Assembly (NCBI GenBank): GCA_035574315.1
Contig: DATLYW010000016.1
Span: 62,001-126,000, forward strand
Direction of reading: 5' to 3'
Origin: Candidatus Zixiibacteriota bacterium
GTDB taxonomy: Bacteria > Desulfobacterota > Binatia > UBA9968
Length of the DNA: 64,000 bases
Within the stretch, counting starts at the first letter, position 1. Every line of letters begins with the position of its first letter. Position numbers and translations under genes: made by a program. Positions 55,114 through 63,969 of this stretch are shown one piece after another. The notes below the pieces were generated by a model. That model was given only the letters and a program-made list of their open reading frames with translations, made no database searches and was not told where the DNA came from.

Positions 55114-56565
55114 ATGGTTGGGCAAGGCGAGGAAATCGGAAGGCTGCTCAAACAGGAACGAGGCCAATTCCTGGAATTCATCAGCGCCTACGATCACCGG
55201 CGGGGGGCTCCTCAGAAAAAAAAGGAGGACGATCTCGCCCGCGAGCTCGTGCGTGTCCTTTCGGGCATGGCGAACGCCGACGGCGGCACATTGCTGGTCG
55301 GCGTGGAGCCCGACCGCAGCGTGACGGGGATCCCTTACGATCGCGACGAGATCCATGCCCTCATCCAGGCGCCGCAGACGTTGCTCACGCCGCCGCTGGC
55401 CGCGACGACGGAAAAGTTCAATCTCGGCAATCTGCAGCTGCTGAAATTCGAGGTCGGTTCCGGAGTGGAGATCTACCGCGTCTCGGGCGGCCGCTCCTTC
55501 TATCGCATCGCCTGCGAAACGCCGTCTCTTCCATCCGAGCAGATTCAACGGCTCAAGGATGCCAAGCGCGCGGTTTCCTACGAGCGGCAGCAGCCTTTCG
55601 GCGCGACCTGGAACGACCTCGATGAGGACGCGGTTGCCGCCTTCGCCTCCCGGCTCGACGATCCGCGTGACCCGCGGGTGATCCTGGCGCAGGCCTATCA
55701 TTTGCTCGACCGCTCCCGCGGCGATCCCGCCCCGAACATGGCGGCGCTCCTGCTGTTCGGCAAGGATCCCGTGTCGTGGCACCCGCGCTCGGGAATCGAC
55801 TTCGTGAAATACGAGGGAACCGAGCGGCAGTACGGCGCTTCCCTGAACGTCGTGAAGCGAATCCGCTTCGAGGGACCGCTCGTGCGCTTGATCGACGAGG
55901 CTGTCGGCCGGATCAAGGAGCACATTCGCGAACGCACGATTCTTTACGATCTTTTTTTTCGCGAGCGGCTCGAGTATCCGACCTTCGCCTGGCAGGAAGC
56001 TCTGGTCAACGCCGTAGCGCACCGCGATTATTCCTTGACCGGCGCGTCGATCGAAGTCTGGATGTTCGACGATCGCATCGAGGTGCGCAGCCCGGGGCTC
56101 CCGCCTTCCCCGGTCACCCTCGACGAGCTGCGGCGCCAGAAAAGCATCCACTTCTCGCGCAACCCCTTGATCGTGCGGGTCCTCGCCGATCTCGGCTATG
56201 TGCGCGAGATGGGGGAAGGCGTGCCGAGAATGTTCCGGGAAATGGAGCATTACGGGCTGCGCTCGCCGGAGTTCTCCACGGAGGGCTTCATGTTTACCGT
56301 GACGCTCTACAATACGCCGATCTACGACGATGAGACGCTGCGCTGGCTCAACCAGTTCAAGACGGCCGAGATCAACTTCCGGCAGCGAAAGCTGCTGGCC
56401 TACGCCTACTGCCACGGCAAGACCTTTTCCACCGCGGAGTACCAGCGGCTGGCGGAGGTGGACCGGGATACCGCCTACCGGGATATCCGCGGCATGGTGA
56501 AAAACGGCATCGTCGCGCCGCTCAAACCCAAGAGCCGAACCTACCGGATCATCGAGCCCTTGTGA
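55114..56565 (+). CDS. Schlafen/AlbA_2 DNA-binding regulator with HATPase_c_4 domain
   Basis: A 483-aa protein: AlbA_2-type domain at the N-terminus (about 10-130, MANADGGTLLVGVEPD), a helical middle, a GHKL ATPase-like domain (EALVNAVAHRDYS and EMGEGVPRM, about 290-390), and a C-terminal winged helix (FSTAEYQRLAEVDRDTAYRDIRGMV). This domain order marks a large family of putative transcriptional regulators, some linked to phage defence or stress. An 8-A run at 55216-55223 is a slippage-prone site in the frame. Confidence 0.85.
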   Translation: MVGQGEEIGRLLKQERGQFLEFISAYDHRRGAPQKKKEDDLARELVRVLSGMANADGGTLLVGVEPDRSVTGIPYDRDEIHALIQAPQTLLTPPLAATTEKFNLGNLQLLKFEVGSGVEIYRVSGGRSFYRIACETPSLPSEQIQRLKDAKRAVSYERQQPFGATWNDLDEDAVAAFASRLDDPRDPRVILAQAYHLLDRSRGDPAPNMAALLLFGKDPVSWHPRSGIDFVKYEGTERQYGASLNVVKRIRFEGPLVRLIDEAVGRIKEHIRERTILYDLFFRERLEYPTFAWQEALVNAVAHRDYSLTGASIEVWMFDDRIEVRSPGLPPSPVTLDELRRQKSIHFSRNPLIVRVLADLGYVREMGEGVPRMFREMEHYGLRSPEFSTEGFMFTVTLYNTPIYDDETLRWLNQFKTAEINFRQRKLLAYAYCHGKTFSTAEYQRLAEVDRDTAYRDIRGMVKNGIVAPLKPKSRTYRIIEPL

Positions 56566-56634
56566 CGACGCTGCGCTCGCGGGGCCTCCGGCCGCGCCCG
56601 GCCGGACGATCCTGAAGCGTCGCGGGGAGCTGCA

Positions 56635-57624
56635 ATGGATTTTACCGATCTCGCTCGACTCGCTTCCGGCCACGCCGAGGCCCGTATCGTGCAGGCCGCC
56701 GTTCAACTCGGGGTTTTCGAAGCCCTCGCCGACCGGCCGGAGGACGCCGCCGGCGTCGCTCGCCGACTGGAAACCGAGCCACGCGCCACCGGGCTGCTGC
56801 TCAACGCGCTGGCGGCCCTCGGCCTTCTGGAAAAAACCGGCCAGGGCTTCGTCCCGGCACCGGCGGCCCGGCGCTATCTGGTACGCGGGTCGCCGCGCTA
56901 TCTCGGCGACATGATCCTGTTCGAGGCATCGCTTTGGCGCTGCTGGGAAAATCTCGCTGACGCCGTCCGCTCCGGCCTGCCGGCGCGGCCCCCCGACATG
57001 TATCAGGGAGACCCCGCCCAGACCGAGATCTTCATCGCCGCGATGGATTCGCTCGTCCGGGCCCGGGGCGACGCCGAGATCGTCGCCGACGCCCTCGACT
57101 GGAGCCGGATCGGCGAGCTTCTCGACGTGGGCTCCGGGCCTGCCACCTATCCCATTTACCTCTGTCGCCGCTTTCCCGCCCTCCGCGTCACGATCTTCGA
57201 TCTTCCGGGGACGATGAAAATCACCGAGCGTTACGTCCGCGGTTCCGGATTGAGCGAACGTTTCAGCCTGATCGCCGGCGACTACCGGAGCGACGACATC
57301 CCGGGAACCTATGACGCTGTTTTTCTTTCCAACATCGTTCACGGAGAAGGGGACGAGCAGAACCGCCGGCTGTTCGCCAAGCTCTCCGGGTGCCTGCGGC
57401 CCGGCGGTCTCGTCATCGTCAAAGACCACATCCTGGACGACGACGCCATTCGGCCCCCGGTCGGGGCGGTTTTCTCCATCCTGATGCTGCTCACGACCGC
57501 ATCCGGCCGCTGCTACACGTTTGCCGAAATCCGGCACTGGATGGAGCAGGCGGGGCTCTCCGGGGTGCGCCGGGTCGACCTGCCTCCGCCGCTTACCTCT
57601 GCTTTGGTCGTCGCGACGAAATAG
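56635..57624 (+). CDS. O-methyltransferase (ASMT/plant-type)
   Basis: A 329-aa SAM-dependent methylase. N-terminal winged-helix dimerisation domain (about 10-85), then motif I LLDVGSGPATYPIYL and FDLPGTMKI. Family includes hydroxyindole, caffeate and tetracenomycin O-methylases; the catalytic His region reads SNIVHGEGDEQN. Small-molecule substrate unknown, and no biosynthetic cluster surrounds it. 69 nt after the regulator gene; possibly its target. Confidence 0.87.
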   Translation: MDFTDLARLASGHAEARIVQAAVQLGVFEALADRPEDAAGVARRLETEPRATGLLLNALAALGLLEKTGQGFVPAPAARRYLVRGSPRYLGDMILFEASLWRCWENLADAVRSGLPARPPDMYQGDPAQTEIFIAAMDSLVRARGDAEIVADALDWSRIGELLDVGSGPATYPIYLCRRFPALRVTIFDLPGTMKITERYVRGSGLSERFSLIAGDYRSDDIPGTYDAVFLSNIVHGEGDEQNRRLFAKLSGCLRPGGLVIVKDHILDDDAIRPPVGAVFSILMLLTTASGRCYTFAEIRHWMEQAGLSGVRRVDLPPPLTSALVVATK

Positions 57625-57813
57625 CGCAAGAGACCGTGGGCTCGCTCCGGATCGCTGCTGCCCCGCTCCGCGTTCGGGATTTCTTCGAGGTCTCCGCCGG
57701 GCCAACGCCGGTCTTGACGCAGCCGGTGCCGCCGTTGCACATCTCAGCGTGGAGCGGGCGGGTGAATGTGCTAAACTGGATGCGTAACCGCAAGAAGCGA
57801 AAGGTCGCGCGTC

Positions 57814-58122
57814 ATCGATAAACCCGAGCAAAAAGGGCACGAGCAGGCGGTTCTCGAAAACCTCAAGCCTGCCTGTCTCTGCAACAAGATCCGCAGGGGA
57901 ACGGTTCTCAAGGCCATCCAGGCGGGGGCCAGGACCTTCGAGCAGGTGAGCCGCCGAACCGGAGTGGGAACCGGTCCTTGCGGCGGTCGGCGCTGCGGGA
58001 CCATGGTCCGGGGAATGCTCGGCGAGCCGGTCGTACCGTGTGCCGAATGCGGCTGGCCGGTGCTGGCGGCGGCCTCGCCCCGGGTCTGCCCGCGCTGCGA
58101 GTACGCGCGCGAGCGAATCTGA
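57814..58122 (+). CDS. BFD-like [2Fe-2S] protein fused to a zinc-ribbon tail, apparent AUC start
   Basis: 102 aa from ATC 57814. The [2Fe-2S] site is CLC (Cys21, Cys23) with GPCGGRRC (Cys56, Cys61), the bacterioferritin-associated ferredoxin fold; a further CAEC (76-79) and CPRC (92-95) form a probable zinc ribbon. The frame is bounded upstream by a TAA at 57771-57773 and has no ATG/GTG/TTG until inside the iron-sulfur fold. GAAAGG lies nine nt before ATC. An ATG at 57779 opens a basic 13-codon leader (RNRKKRKVARHR) that stops over the ATC. An extended -10 TGCTAAACT is at 57769-57777. Function probably electron transfer or iron handling. Confidence 0.8.
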   Translation: MDKPEQKGHEQAVLENLKPACLCNKIRRGTVLKAIQAGARTFEQVSRRTGVGTGPCGGRRCGTMVRGMLGEPVVPCAECGWPVLAAASPRVCPRCEYARERI

Positions 58123-58132
58123 CCGCGGCTTA

Positions 58133-60304
58133 CTATTTCGCGAGCGGGTGCGGCCGTAGCTGAAAGTGAACCGCGACGGCCTTGGCCCCCCGACCCCCTT
58201 CCTTCAGCCAGGGAGCGCGATCGCCGCTGGTCGTCCACAGTCCCCGCCCTTTCCAGCCGGCCTTCGGGTCATCGATGCGGCCGTCGAACCCCTTGGCGTA
58301 AAATCCGAGGGGATACGGAACCCGCAGGACGATCATCTTGCCGTCCTTGAACGCGATCAGCCCGTCGTTCAGATTGCCCGTGGACATCGGCACGTTTTCG
58401 CCGAGCCCGAAGGTGTTGTGGTGGTCCACCCATGTATAGTAGCTCGACTCGGCGCTGTTGTCGCCCAGTCCCTGGAAGCCCGGTCCGGGATAGCGGTAAA
58501 ACGACCAGCCTTCGGGGCAGTGGTCGCCCGTGGCTTTCGGGCCGTTGAGCGGGCCCTTGCACTTCCGGCGGTCGAAGCTGCCCAGATGGCCGCTCGCCAG
58601 TGACACCCAGACCACGCCGTTGCGGTCGATATCGGCGCCACGGACGCCGAATCCAGGGAGCGGCACCTTGTATATCTCTGCGAGCGCCGTCTCCGGCGGG
58701 TTGGGACCGGGGACGAGACGCACGATCGACCCGGGATAGCCGAACTGCGAGCCCCAGACGGAGCCGTCGACCGGGCTCGGCATCACGGCGTAGAAGCTCG
58801 CCACGATTCGCTTGTCCTTGGTCGGATCCACGGGTTGATTGGGCTCGACGTAGGCGTCGCGCCTGCCGTTGCCGTTGGTGTCGAGGACCAGTGCCGTCCA
58901 ACCCTGGGCCCGCGCGATGTCCCCGGTCTCGTCCAGCAACCGGGTATTGACCCAGCCGACCACCGGACCGCCGCCGCTGGTCCAGAGCGTGTCGTTGGCG
59001 TCGTACCCGAACTGCAGATGGTGCGTGCCGAAGCAAGTGTCGACGAAGGTGTACTCCCCGGTCCTGGGATCGAAGATCGTCAGCTGACGGTTGTTTCGCT
59101 CGAGCGGAAAGAGCTTCGCCGACGGATGGTCCGATCCCTTTTTGCAAAAAGCCGGATTGTCGGCGTTGCGGAACCTCGCCGCGAACCAGACCCGTCCCTT
59201 CCGGTCGAACATCGCATTGTGGTTGTTCGTCTTGTTGCTCCAGATCTTCTCGGAGCCCCAGTACGGCGACGGCTGCATCAGCCGGTCGCTCGCCGCGTGG
59301 CCCGGGCCGAGCGCTTCCGATACGTTGGCGTCACGCACCGGCGCAACCATGTTTTTCACGGTGTGCCTGACCGGGTCGAGCACTGGAATGATATCCGTGC
59401 TGTATTCCGCGGAACCGTAGAGGGGACCGTAAGCGTTGACTGTCGGATGGCGCCGGTCGGAAGCGATCAGGTCGTGGAGGTAGTGCTTCTCGTCGAGCCA
59501 GTCCCAGGTGGTGACGACGATGTTGCGCTCGACGCCCTGCGGGCGCGGGGGCTTGGCATGGGGCAGCTCACCTTTAGCGATGCGATCGGTCCAGTCGGCG
59601 AAATACTTGAAGGGAGCGCCGCCGAGGTCCTTGACCAGCGTCGAGAACATCCGGTCCCCTGACTGGCCCGACTGGACCCTGCGGAACCATGCTTCCTCCG
59701 AGCTCGCGAACTTTCCCAGCGGATAGGGCACGTTCTTCGGAAACGTCCGGGTCGAGAGCTGGCCCATCTGGTGGCAGCCCACGCAGCTCCGGTTCTTCAG
59801 GTGCGTGAGCCATTCCTCCTGCGTCACCTTGGCCGGAATCTTCCCTTTGCCACCGAACTCGTTCTTGTCCGGAATCTTGAGCATCGAATACCAGTAGATC
59901 GCCGGATAGTACTGCGCGGCCGCGGCCTCGTTCGGCGCCGCGACGGCCTTCAAGTTGAGAATCCTTCCTGGCCTCGCCTTGACCCTTGGCGAGTCCACGA
60001 GCCCGTATCCGCGCACCCAGACGTCGTACGTCGCCTGGGGCAGATCGGGCAGCACGTACCGCCCCTCGTCGTCGGTCACGACCATCCTGGCGAAGCGGGT
60101 GGGCAGATCCCTGGTCTCGGCGATCACCCAGACGCCCGCTTCGGGGCCCTTCGCGCCGGTGACGACGCCGCCTATGTCGTCGCGGTCGATGGCGACACCT
60201 TTCGCCCCCGCCGGCTGGCCGGCGAGCCCCTTCGCATACAAGCCCGCAAACAATGCGACCCCGACGAGCGCCGCCGCCGGAGCAAAAACCCGCTTCCCTT
60301 TCAT
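58133..60304 (-). CDS. Secreted heme-c, carboxypeptidase-regulatory-like and beta-propeller protein
   Basis: A 723-aa exported protein: signal peptide (about 1-29), carboxypeptidase regulatory-like/CNA_B domain (about 40-125, GVWVIAETRD and GRYVLPDLPQATYDVWVRG), a CXXCH heme site (Cys174, Cys177, His178) in a cytochrome-like segment (about 130-270), then a long Vgb-like propeller rich in WGS, RNG and HHNTFG strands. Substrate unknown; such proteins are usually annotated only as carboxypeptidase regulatory-like. A complete ccm system in the window can mature its heme. Convergent with the BFD-like gene, 10 nt between stops. Confidence 0.85.
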   Translation of the reverse strand: MKGKRVFAPAAALVGVALFAGLYAKGLAGQPAGAKGVAIDRDDIGGVVTGAKGPEAGVWVIAETRDLPTRFARMVVTDDEGRYVLPDLPQATYDVWVRGYGLVDSPRVKARPGRILNLKAVAAPNEAAAAQYYPAIYWYSMLKIPDKNEFGGKGKIPAKVTQEEWLTHLKNRSCVGCHQMGQLSTRTFPKNVPYPLGKFASSEEAWFRRVQSGQSGDRMFSTLVKDLGGAPFKYFADWTDRIAKGELPHAKPPRPQGVERNIVVTTWDWLDEKHYLHDLIASDRRHPTVNAYGPLYGSAEYSTDIIPVLDPVRHTVKNMVAPVRDANVSEALGPGHAASDRLMQPSPYWGSEKIWSNKTNNHNAMFDRKGRVWFAARFRNADNPAFCKKGSDHPSAKLFPLERNNRQLTIFDPRTGEYTFVDTCFGTHHLQFGYDANDTLWTSGGGPVVGWVNTRLLDETGDIARAQGWTALVLDTNGNGRRDAYVEPNQPVDPTKDKRIVASFYAVMPSPVDGSVWGSQFGYPGSIVRLVPGPNPPETALAEIYKVPLPGFGVRGADIDRNGVVWVSLASGHLGSFDRRKCKGPLNGPKATGDHCPEGWSFYRYPGPGFQGLGDNSAESSYYTWVDHHNTFGLGENVPMSTGNLNDGLIAFKDGKMIVLRVPYPLGFYAKGFDGRIDDPKAGWKGRGLWTTSGDRAPWLKEGGRGAKAVAVHFQLRPHPLAK

Positions 60305-60358
60305 GGATCCCCCCCGAACTCTTCACCGCGCCCGAGCGCGGCCCCCTCTTCAAGGACG

Positions 60359-61015
60359 CTACCAGCGATCTTTCCCGGTCGCCCAGCGATCCAGGCTCGC
60401 CAGATACTCGCGAAACAGCACCATCCGCATGGCCACGGCCCGGCGCACGCGGTCCTGGCGCTCGTCGGTTGTCGCGTAGCGCTTGAGAAACTCCTGCGGC
60501 GCGCTGCCGTGCCCTTCTTCGTCGACCGTGATCTTTCGATACGGCTGCTTGATCCATTCCGGCACCGCGTCGGACCGGAGACACATGGCGATTAAATGGT
60601 TGGCGACCGTCTCGCCGGCGAGCGAAAGCGCGGCGATGCGTTCGCAGGTATCGCTCAGCCCTTCCATCGCGTTGAACATCGCGATCTGGGCCGGCAACGG
60701 CTTGTAGTCGAACGGTTCTCCGCCGCGATCGCGGATGCGCCTGGACAGCAGCTCCGCGTGGACCATTTCCTCATGCGCCGATTCCGCCATCTGCGCCTTC
60801 ACGTCGAGCTCGGGCGTGGTCTTGAGCCAGGCGCCGAACAGATCGGCGGCGCGCAGCTCGTTGAACAGCCGGCTCTGCATCACGCGGATCCTCTGCTCGT
60901 CGGTTTGCAGAGGAATATAGCTGTAAGCGGGCGGCACGCTCTCCAGAGCACGACAGAATTCGCGCACGGGCCGCAGCAGCTCCTCCAGAAATTCGTCGCC
61001 TTTCATCACGGCCAT
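60359..61015 (-). CDS. Ferritin-like di-iron protein
   Basis: A 218-aa all-helical protein with the full ferritin-like ligand set: Glu53, ExxH at Glu83-His86, Glu135, and ExxH at Glu166-His169. This matches the DUF455/MiaE-like branch of carboxylate-bridged di-iron oxidases. Substrate unknown. It lies 54 nt upstream of the heme/propeller gene on the same strand and may be cotranscribed. ATG at 61015 or 61006 both possible. Confidence 0.8.
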   Translation of the reverse strand: MAVMKGDEFLEELLRPVREFCRALESVPPAYSYIPLQTDEQRIRVMQSRLFNELRAADLFGAWLKTTPELDVKAQMAESAHEEMVHAELLSRRIRDRGGEPFDYKPLPAQIAMFNAMEGLSDTCERIAALSLAGETVANHLIAMCLRSDAVPEWIKQPYRKITVDEEGHGSAPQEFLKRYATTDERQDRVRRAVAMRMVLFREYLASLDRWATGKDRW

Positions 61016-61050
61016 GTTTCCTCGGCCCCGGCGGCGGAGAATTCGCCCCG

Positions 61051-61749
61051 CTAAGCCTTCCAGCCTTTCTCCGAGATATCGATGCCGTTTCCTTCCGGAT
61101 CGTGGATTCGATATTCGGCAAACGGGATTCGGTCCGGTCTCTTGGCGCCGCGATCGGCGCCCGCCTTCTCCACTCGAGCTCGCAGCTCCCCGTTGCTGCG
61201 CACGTGAAACCCGAAGTGGTTGAGCCCCAATTTCTCTTCCGTCCTCCGGAAGAGCAAGGCGAGATTCAAATAGCCGTCCGAAACGAAAATGGACCCGCGG
61301 TCGGTGCCGTCGACTTCCCGCATTTCCAGCACCCGACAGTAGAAATCCGCCAGCCGCCGCGGATCCGGCGTGTACAGCGCCGCGTGCCGGATCGGCGCGG
61401 GACCGCGGCTCGGCGAGACGGGGAAGCTCCCGGCGCGACCAACGAGAAGGTTGCCGTCGGGATCCGAGAAAAGCCGGTCGTCCCCGATCTGTTCAGCGAC
61501 CGGCACAACGCCGGCCGACACGAGCCGGCTCTCGAGAGACGCCCGATCGATGCCCGAAAAGCCCAGCGAGCGCAGACCGGGGGAAACGCCCGGCGTCTGC
61601 GCCACAAGCTCCAGGCTGAACTCGCCGTCGGAGAGGCAGACGGCGGCGCCGTCCCCGGGCGCGCTCTGAAGATCGAACGCGCGCCGGTAGAACTCGCTCA
61701 ACGACACGGGGTCGCGAGCGACGATGGTCAAACGGCGCAACCGAATCAT
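61051..61749 (-). CDS. Two-domain VOC (glyoxalase/extradiol dioxygenase) protein
   Basis: A 232-aa protein with two vicinal-oxygen-chelate modules (about 1-105 and 117-230). VARDPVSLSEFYRRAF and YTPDPRRLADFYCRV begin each; the second ends FAEYRIHDPEGNGIDI. Metal ligands in the second half look present (His125 or so, and Glu in FAEY), the first half has fewer. Closest to glyoxalase, fosfomycin-resistance and CatE-type dioxygenases; reaction not assignable. 35 nt before the ferritin-like gene. Confidence 0.8.
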   Translation of the reverse strand: MIRLRRLTIVARDPVSLSEFYRRAFDLQSAPGDGAAVCLSDGEFSLELVAQTPGVSPGLRSLGFSGIDRASLESRLVSAGVVPVAEQIGDDRLFSDPDGNLLVGRAGSFPVSPSRGPAPIRHAALYTPDPRRLADFYCRVLEMREVDGTDRGSIFVSDGYLNLALLFRRTEEKLGLNHFGFHVRSNGELRARVEKAGADRGAKRPDRIPFAEYRIHDPEGNGIDISEKGWKA

Positions 61750-61764
61750 GACCGCAGGTCCCTT

Positions 61765-63969
61765 CTAGAACATATCGGTGGAATTGACAACCGCCAGCGC
61801 CGGCGAGGCCGGGCCGGGCGGCGTTATCGGCAAGATCAGGCTGAAAACGCTCCCGGCTCCGAGGGCGCTGCTCACCCGGATGGTCCCGCCGAGGGCTTTC
61901 GCCAGCCTGCGGGACAGGCTCAAGCCCAGTCCGGTCCCGCCGTAATGGCGCGTCGACGAACCGTCGAGCTGGCGGAAATCTTCGAAAATGAGCTCGTGGT
62001 CCTTCCGGTCGATTCCGATTCCCGTGTCGGCCACCGCAATTTCCAGACGCGATCCTCCCTCTTCCCGCAGCGTCCGGATCCGCAGTTCCACCTCGCCCCT
62101 CTCGGTGAACTTCAGAGCGTTCGTGAGCAGCTGCAGCAGGATCTTCTGCACTTTTCTCGCATCGCTGTAGACGGTCTCGATCCCCGCCTCGATGTGGATT
62201 CGGAACTCGATCGGCCTTCCGCGGATGAGACGCTGCGTCATCACCTCCAGCCCTCCCAGGATCTCTCGGAGGTTCACCGGCTCGAGCTGATTCGGCAGCG
62301 CGTCCGCCTCGAGCTGGGAAAAGTCGAGCAGGCTGTCCATCAACTGCGAGAGATCCTGGCCGTTGTCGATCAGCCGTTGGAGTATGGCCCGGGAATCGCC
62401 CCGGAATTGCGGGTCCAGCAAAATCTCTCCGTACCCGAGGATTGTGCTCACCGGCGTTCGCAGCTCGTGGCAGATATTGGCGACGAACTGTTTTTTCACC
62501 CGATCGGATTCGATCAGCTTCCGTTTTGCGACCTCAGCCTCGTCGTAGAGCCGGCGATACTCTTCCTTGGCGGCTTCCGAATCCTCGTAGCGGCTCCCGT
62601 TCTCCAGCGCCAGCGCCAGCTGGTCGGTCAGCGTCCCCAACAGGCGGAGGTCCTCGGCCGTGTACTCCCTCCCCCACGCTTTGGCGCCGAAGCCGACCAG
62701 TCCCCGCACCTCGTCCTCGAAAACCACCGGAAACAGCACCTCGGCCTCCATCGCCTCGAACATCGCCGCCAGCTCCACGCGTTTCTCCCTCAGCACCGGA
62801 TCGGTCTCGACCTCTCCCCGGGAGATTCCCTGATAGGCCGAGCGGCCGCGCTCGTCCCAAACCTCCCGGGCGATCGCCGCGACCCTCCCCCCGTCGAGAA
62901 CCCGCCTGCCGGTTCCCGTAACGACCAGCTCTTTCTTGCCCTGCGGCCGGTAGACGAGACACCCCTGCTGGATCCTGAGCAGCGCGGTCACGCGGGTGAT
63001 GAAGCCCGCGGCCAGCTCGCGCGCTGTTGCCAGCGACCGCAGGAACAGGCTCACCTCCTTCTGGACTTCGACGGGATCGTATTCCTGGCGGAAGATGAAC
63101 CGGTCCACCATCGCCTCGATCCGCCGCAGCACGGGATTGAACACCGAAATGACCACGATCGCGAAGAAAACCGGAATCAACGGATCTTTGTTGGTGAGGC
63201 CCACCGAGGGGCCGACGAGGAGCACCACGGCGGCGTACAGCACCATCAGCACCAGGAACAGAGCGAAGCGGCTCAGTCCGGCTTTGAGCGCATTGCCGAG
63301 ATCGAAGAGGCTGTACTTCAGAAGGCCGTAGGCGACCGACAGGGGAAAGAAGATCGTCGGAATGAGCGACACATTGTAGGGAATCGGCCAGCGGAACGAG
63401 CTAGCCAACACCGCCCCGAGGGTCGGCAGGAAAAACCCGAAAGCCGCGCCCACCGCCATCACGCGCAGTCGTGATCGTTCCACGTCGGACGAGGCTTCCC
63501 GCAACCCCGCGGCGAGGAGCGCGAGAAAAACCAGGGCCGCCGCGCAGGCATAGGCGTAGCCTGCGCGATAGACCGGGGTCCACCAGCCCGCAGGATGGTC
63601 GAAGGTCGCGGCGTAGAGCGTCCCGAGCGCGACCGATACTCCGTAAATCGCGCCCACGATCGTGCGGCGGAAACGCCGGAGGCGGCGCGGGTCGGCAAGG
63701 CACAACCCGAGGTGGACGCCGGCGCTCGGCGTCAGCGTGAACGCGAAGATCCGGATCTCCTTCGGCCAGGCGCCGGCGGTCACGAAATCGAACGTCGTCC
63801 CGAACCAGACGAAGACGTTGACCACCATCCAGCACAGGGGAAAGACCGCCGGCGAGGTCGAGCGGTAATAGTAAGGCGCCGCGCCGATGAGCAGGAACGC
63901 GCTCCCCATGAGGAGGAACAAGCCGAAGCTCAGCACCCAGTCGTGGAACGAAAACGTCATCGACGGCAC
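61765..63969 (-). CDS. Membrane-bound hybrid sensor histidine kinase
   Basis: A 734-aa kinase. An N-terminal block of about eight helices (1-280) is followed by a GAF-like domain (about 300-460), a HisKA dimerisation domain with phosphoacceptor His501 in ANICHELRTP, and a HATPase with the N box (LLTNALKFTERG), ADTGIGI and GGTGLGLSLS. No receiver domain or partner regulator is in the window. Start taken at GTG 63969 with AGGA five nt upstream, but the frame is open to the right edge, so a longer N-terminus is possible. Confidence 0.9.
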   Translation of the reverse strand: MPSMTFSFHDWVLSFGLFLLMGSAFLLIGAAPYYYRSTSPAVFPLCWMVVNVFVWFGTTFDFVTAGAWPKEIRIFAFTLTPSAGVHLGLCLADPRRLRRFRRTIVGAIYGVSVALGTLYAATFDHPAGWWTPVYRAGYAYACAAALVFLALLAAGLREASSDVERSRLRVMAVGAAFGFFLPTLGAVLASSFRWPIPYNVSLIPTIFFPLSVAYGLLKYSLFDLGNALKAGLSRFALFLVLMVLYAAVVLLVGPSVGLTNKDPLIPVFFAIVVISVFNPVLRRIEAMVDRFIFRQEYDPVEVQKEVSLFLRSLATARELAAGFITRVTALLRIQQGCLVYRPQGKKELVVTGTGRRVLDGGRVAAIAREVWDERGRSAYQGISRGEVETDPVLREKRVELAAMFEAMEAEVLFPVVFEDEVRGLVGFGAKAWGREYTAEDLRLLGTLTDQLALALENGSRYEDSEAAKEEYRRLYDEAEVAKRKLIESDRVKKQFVANICHELRTPVSTILGYGEILLDPQFRGDSRAILQRLIDNGQDLSQLMDSLLDFSQLEADALPNQLEPVNLREILGGLEVMTQRLIRGRPIEFRIHIEAGIETVYSDARKVQKILLQLLTNALKFTERGEVELRIRTLREEGGSRLEIAVADTGIGIDRKDHELIFEDFRQLDGSSTRHYGGTGLGLSLSRRLAKALGGTIRVSSALGAGSVFSLILPITPPGPASPALAVVNSTDMF

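Noticed and set aside
55210..55228. A-run followed by AGGAGG in the Schlafen-type gene as a programmed frameshift
   Set aside because: The zero frame continues normally through the whole protein, and the purine-rich element is downstream, not upstream as in dnaX-type sites.
57390..57821. Plus-strand frame of 143 codons ending in the basic leader upstream of the BFD-like gene
   Set aside because: Most of it lies inside the methyltransferase in another frame; only its last 13 codons form a credible leader ORF.
55021..57840. Open minus-strand frame of about 939 codons across the regulator and methyltransferase genes
   Set aside because: Antisense shadow of GC-rich coding DNA; translation shows low-complexity Arg/Gly/Asp-rich sequence and no domain, while both plus-strand genes are well-supported families.
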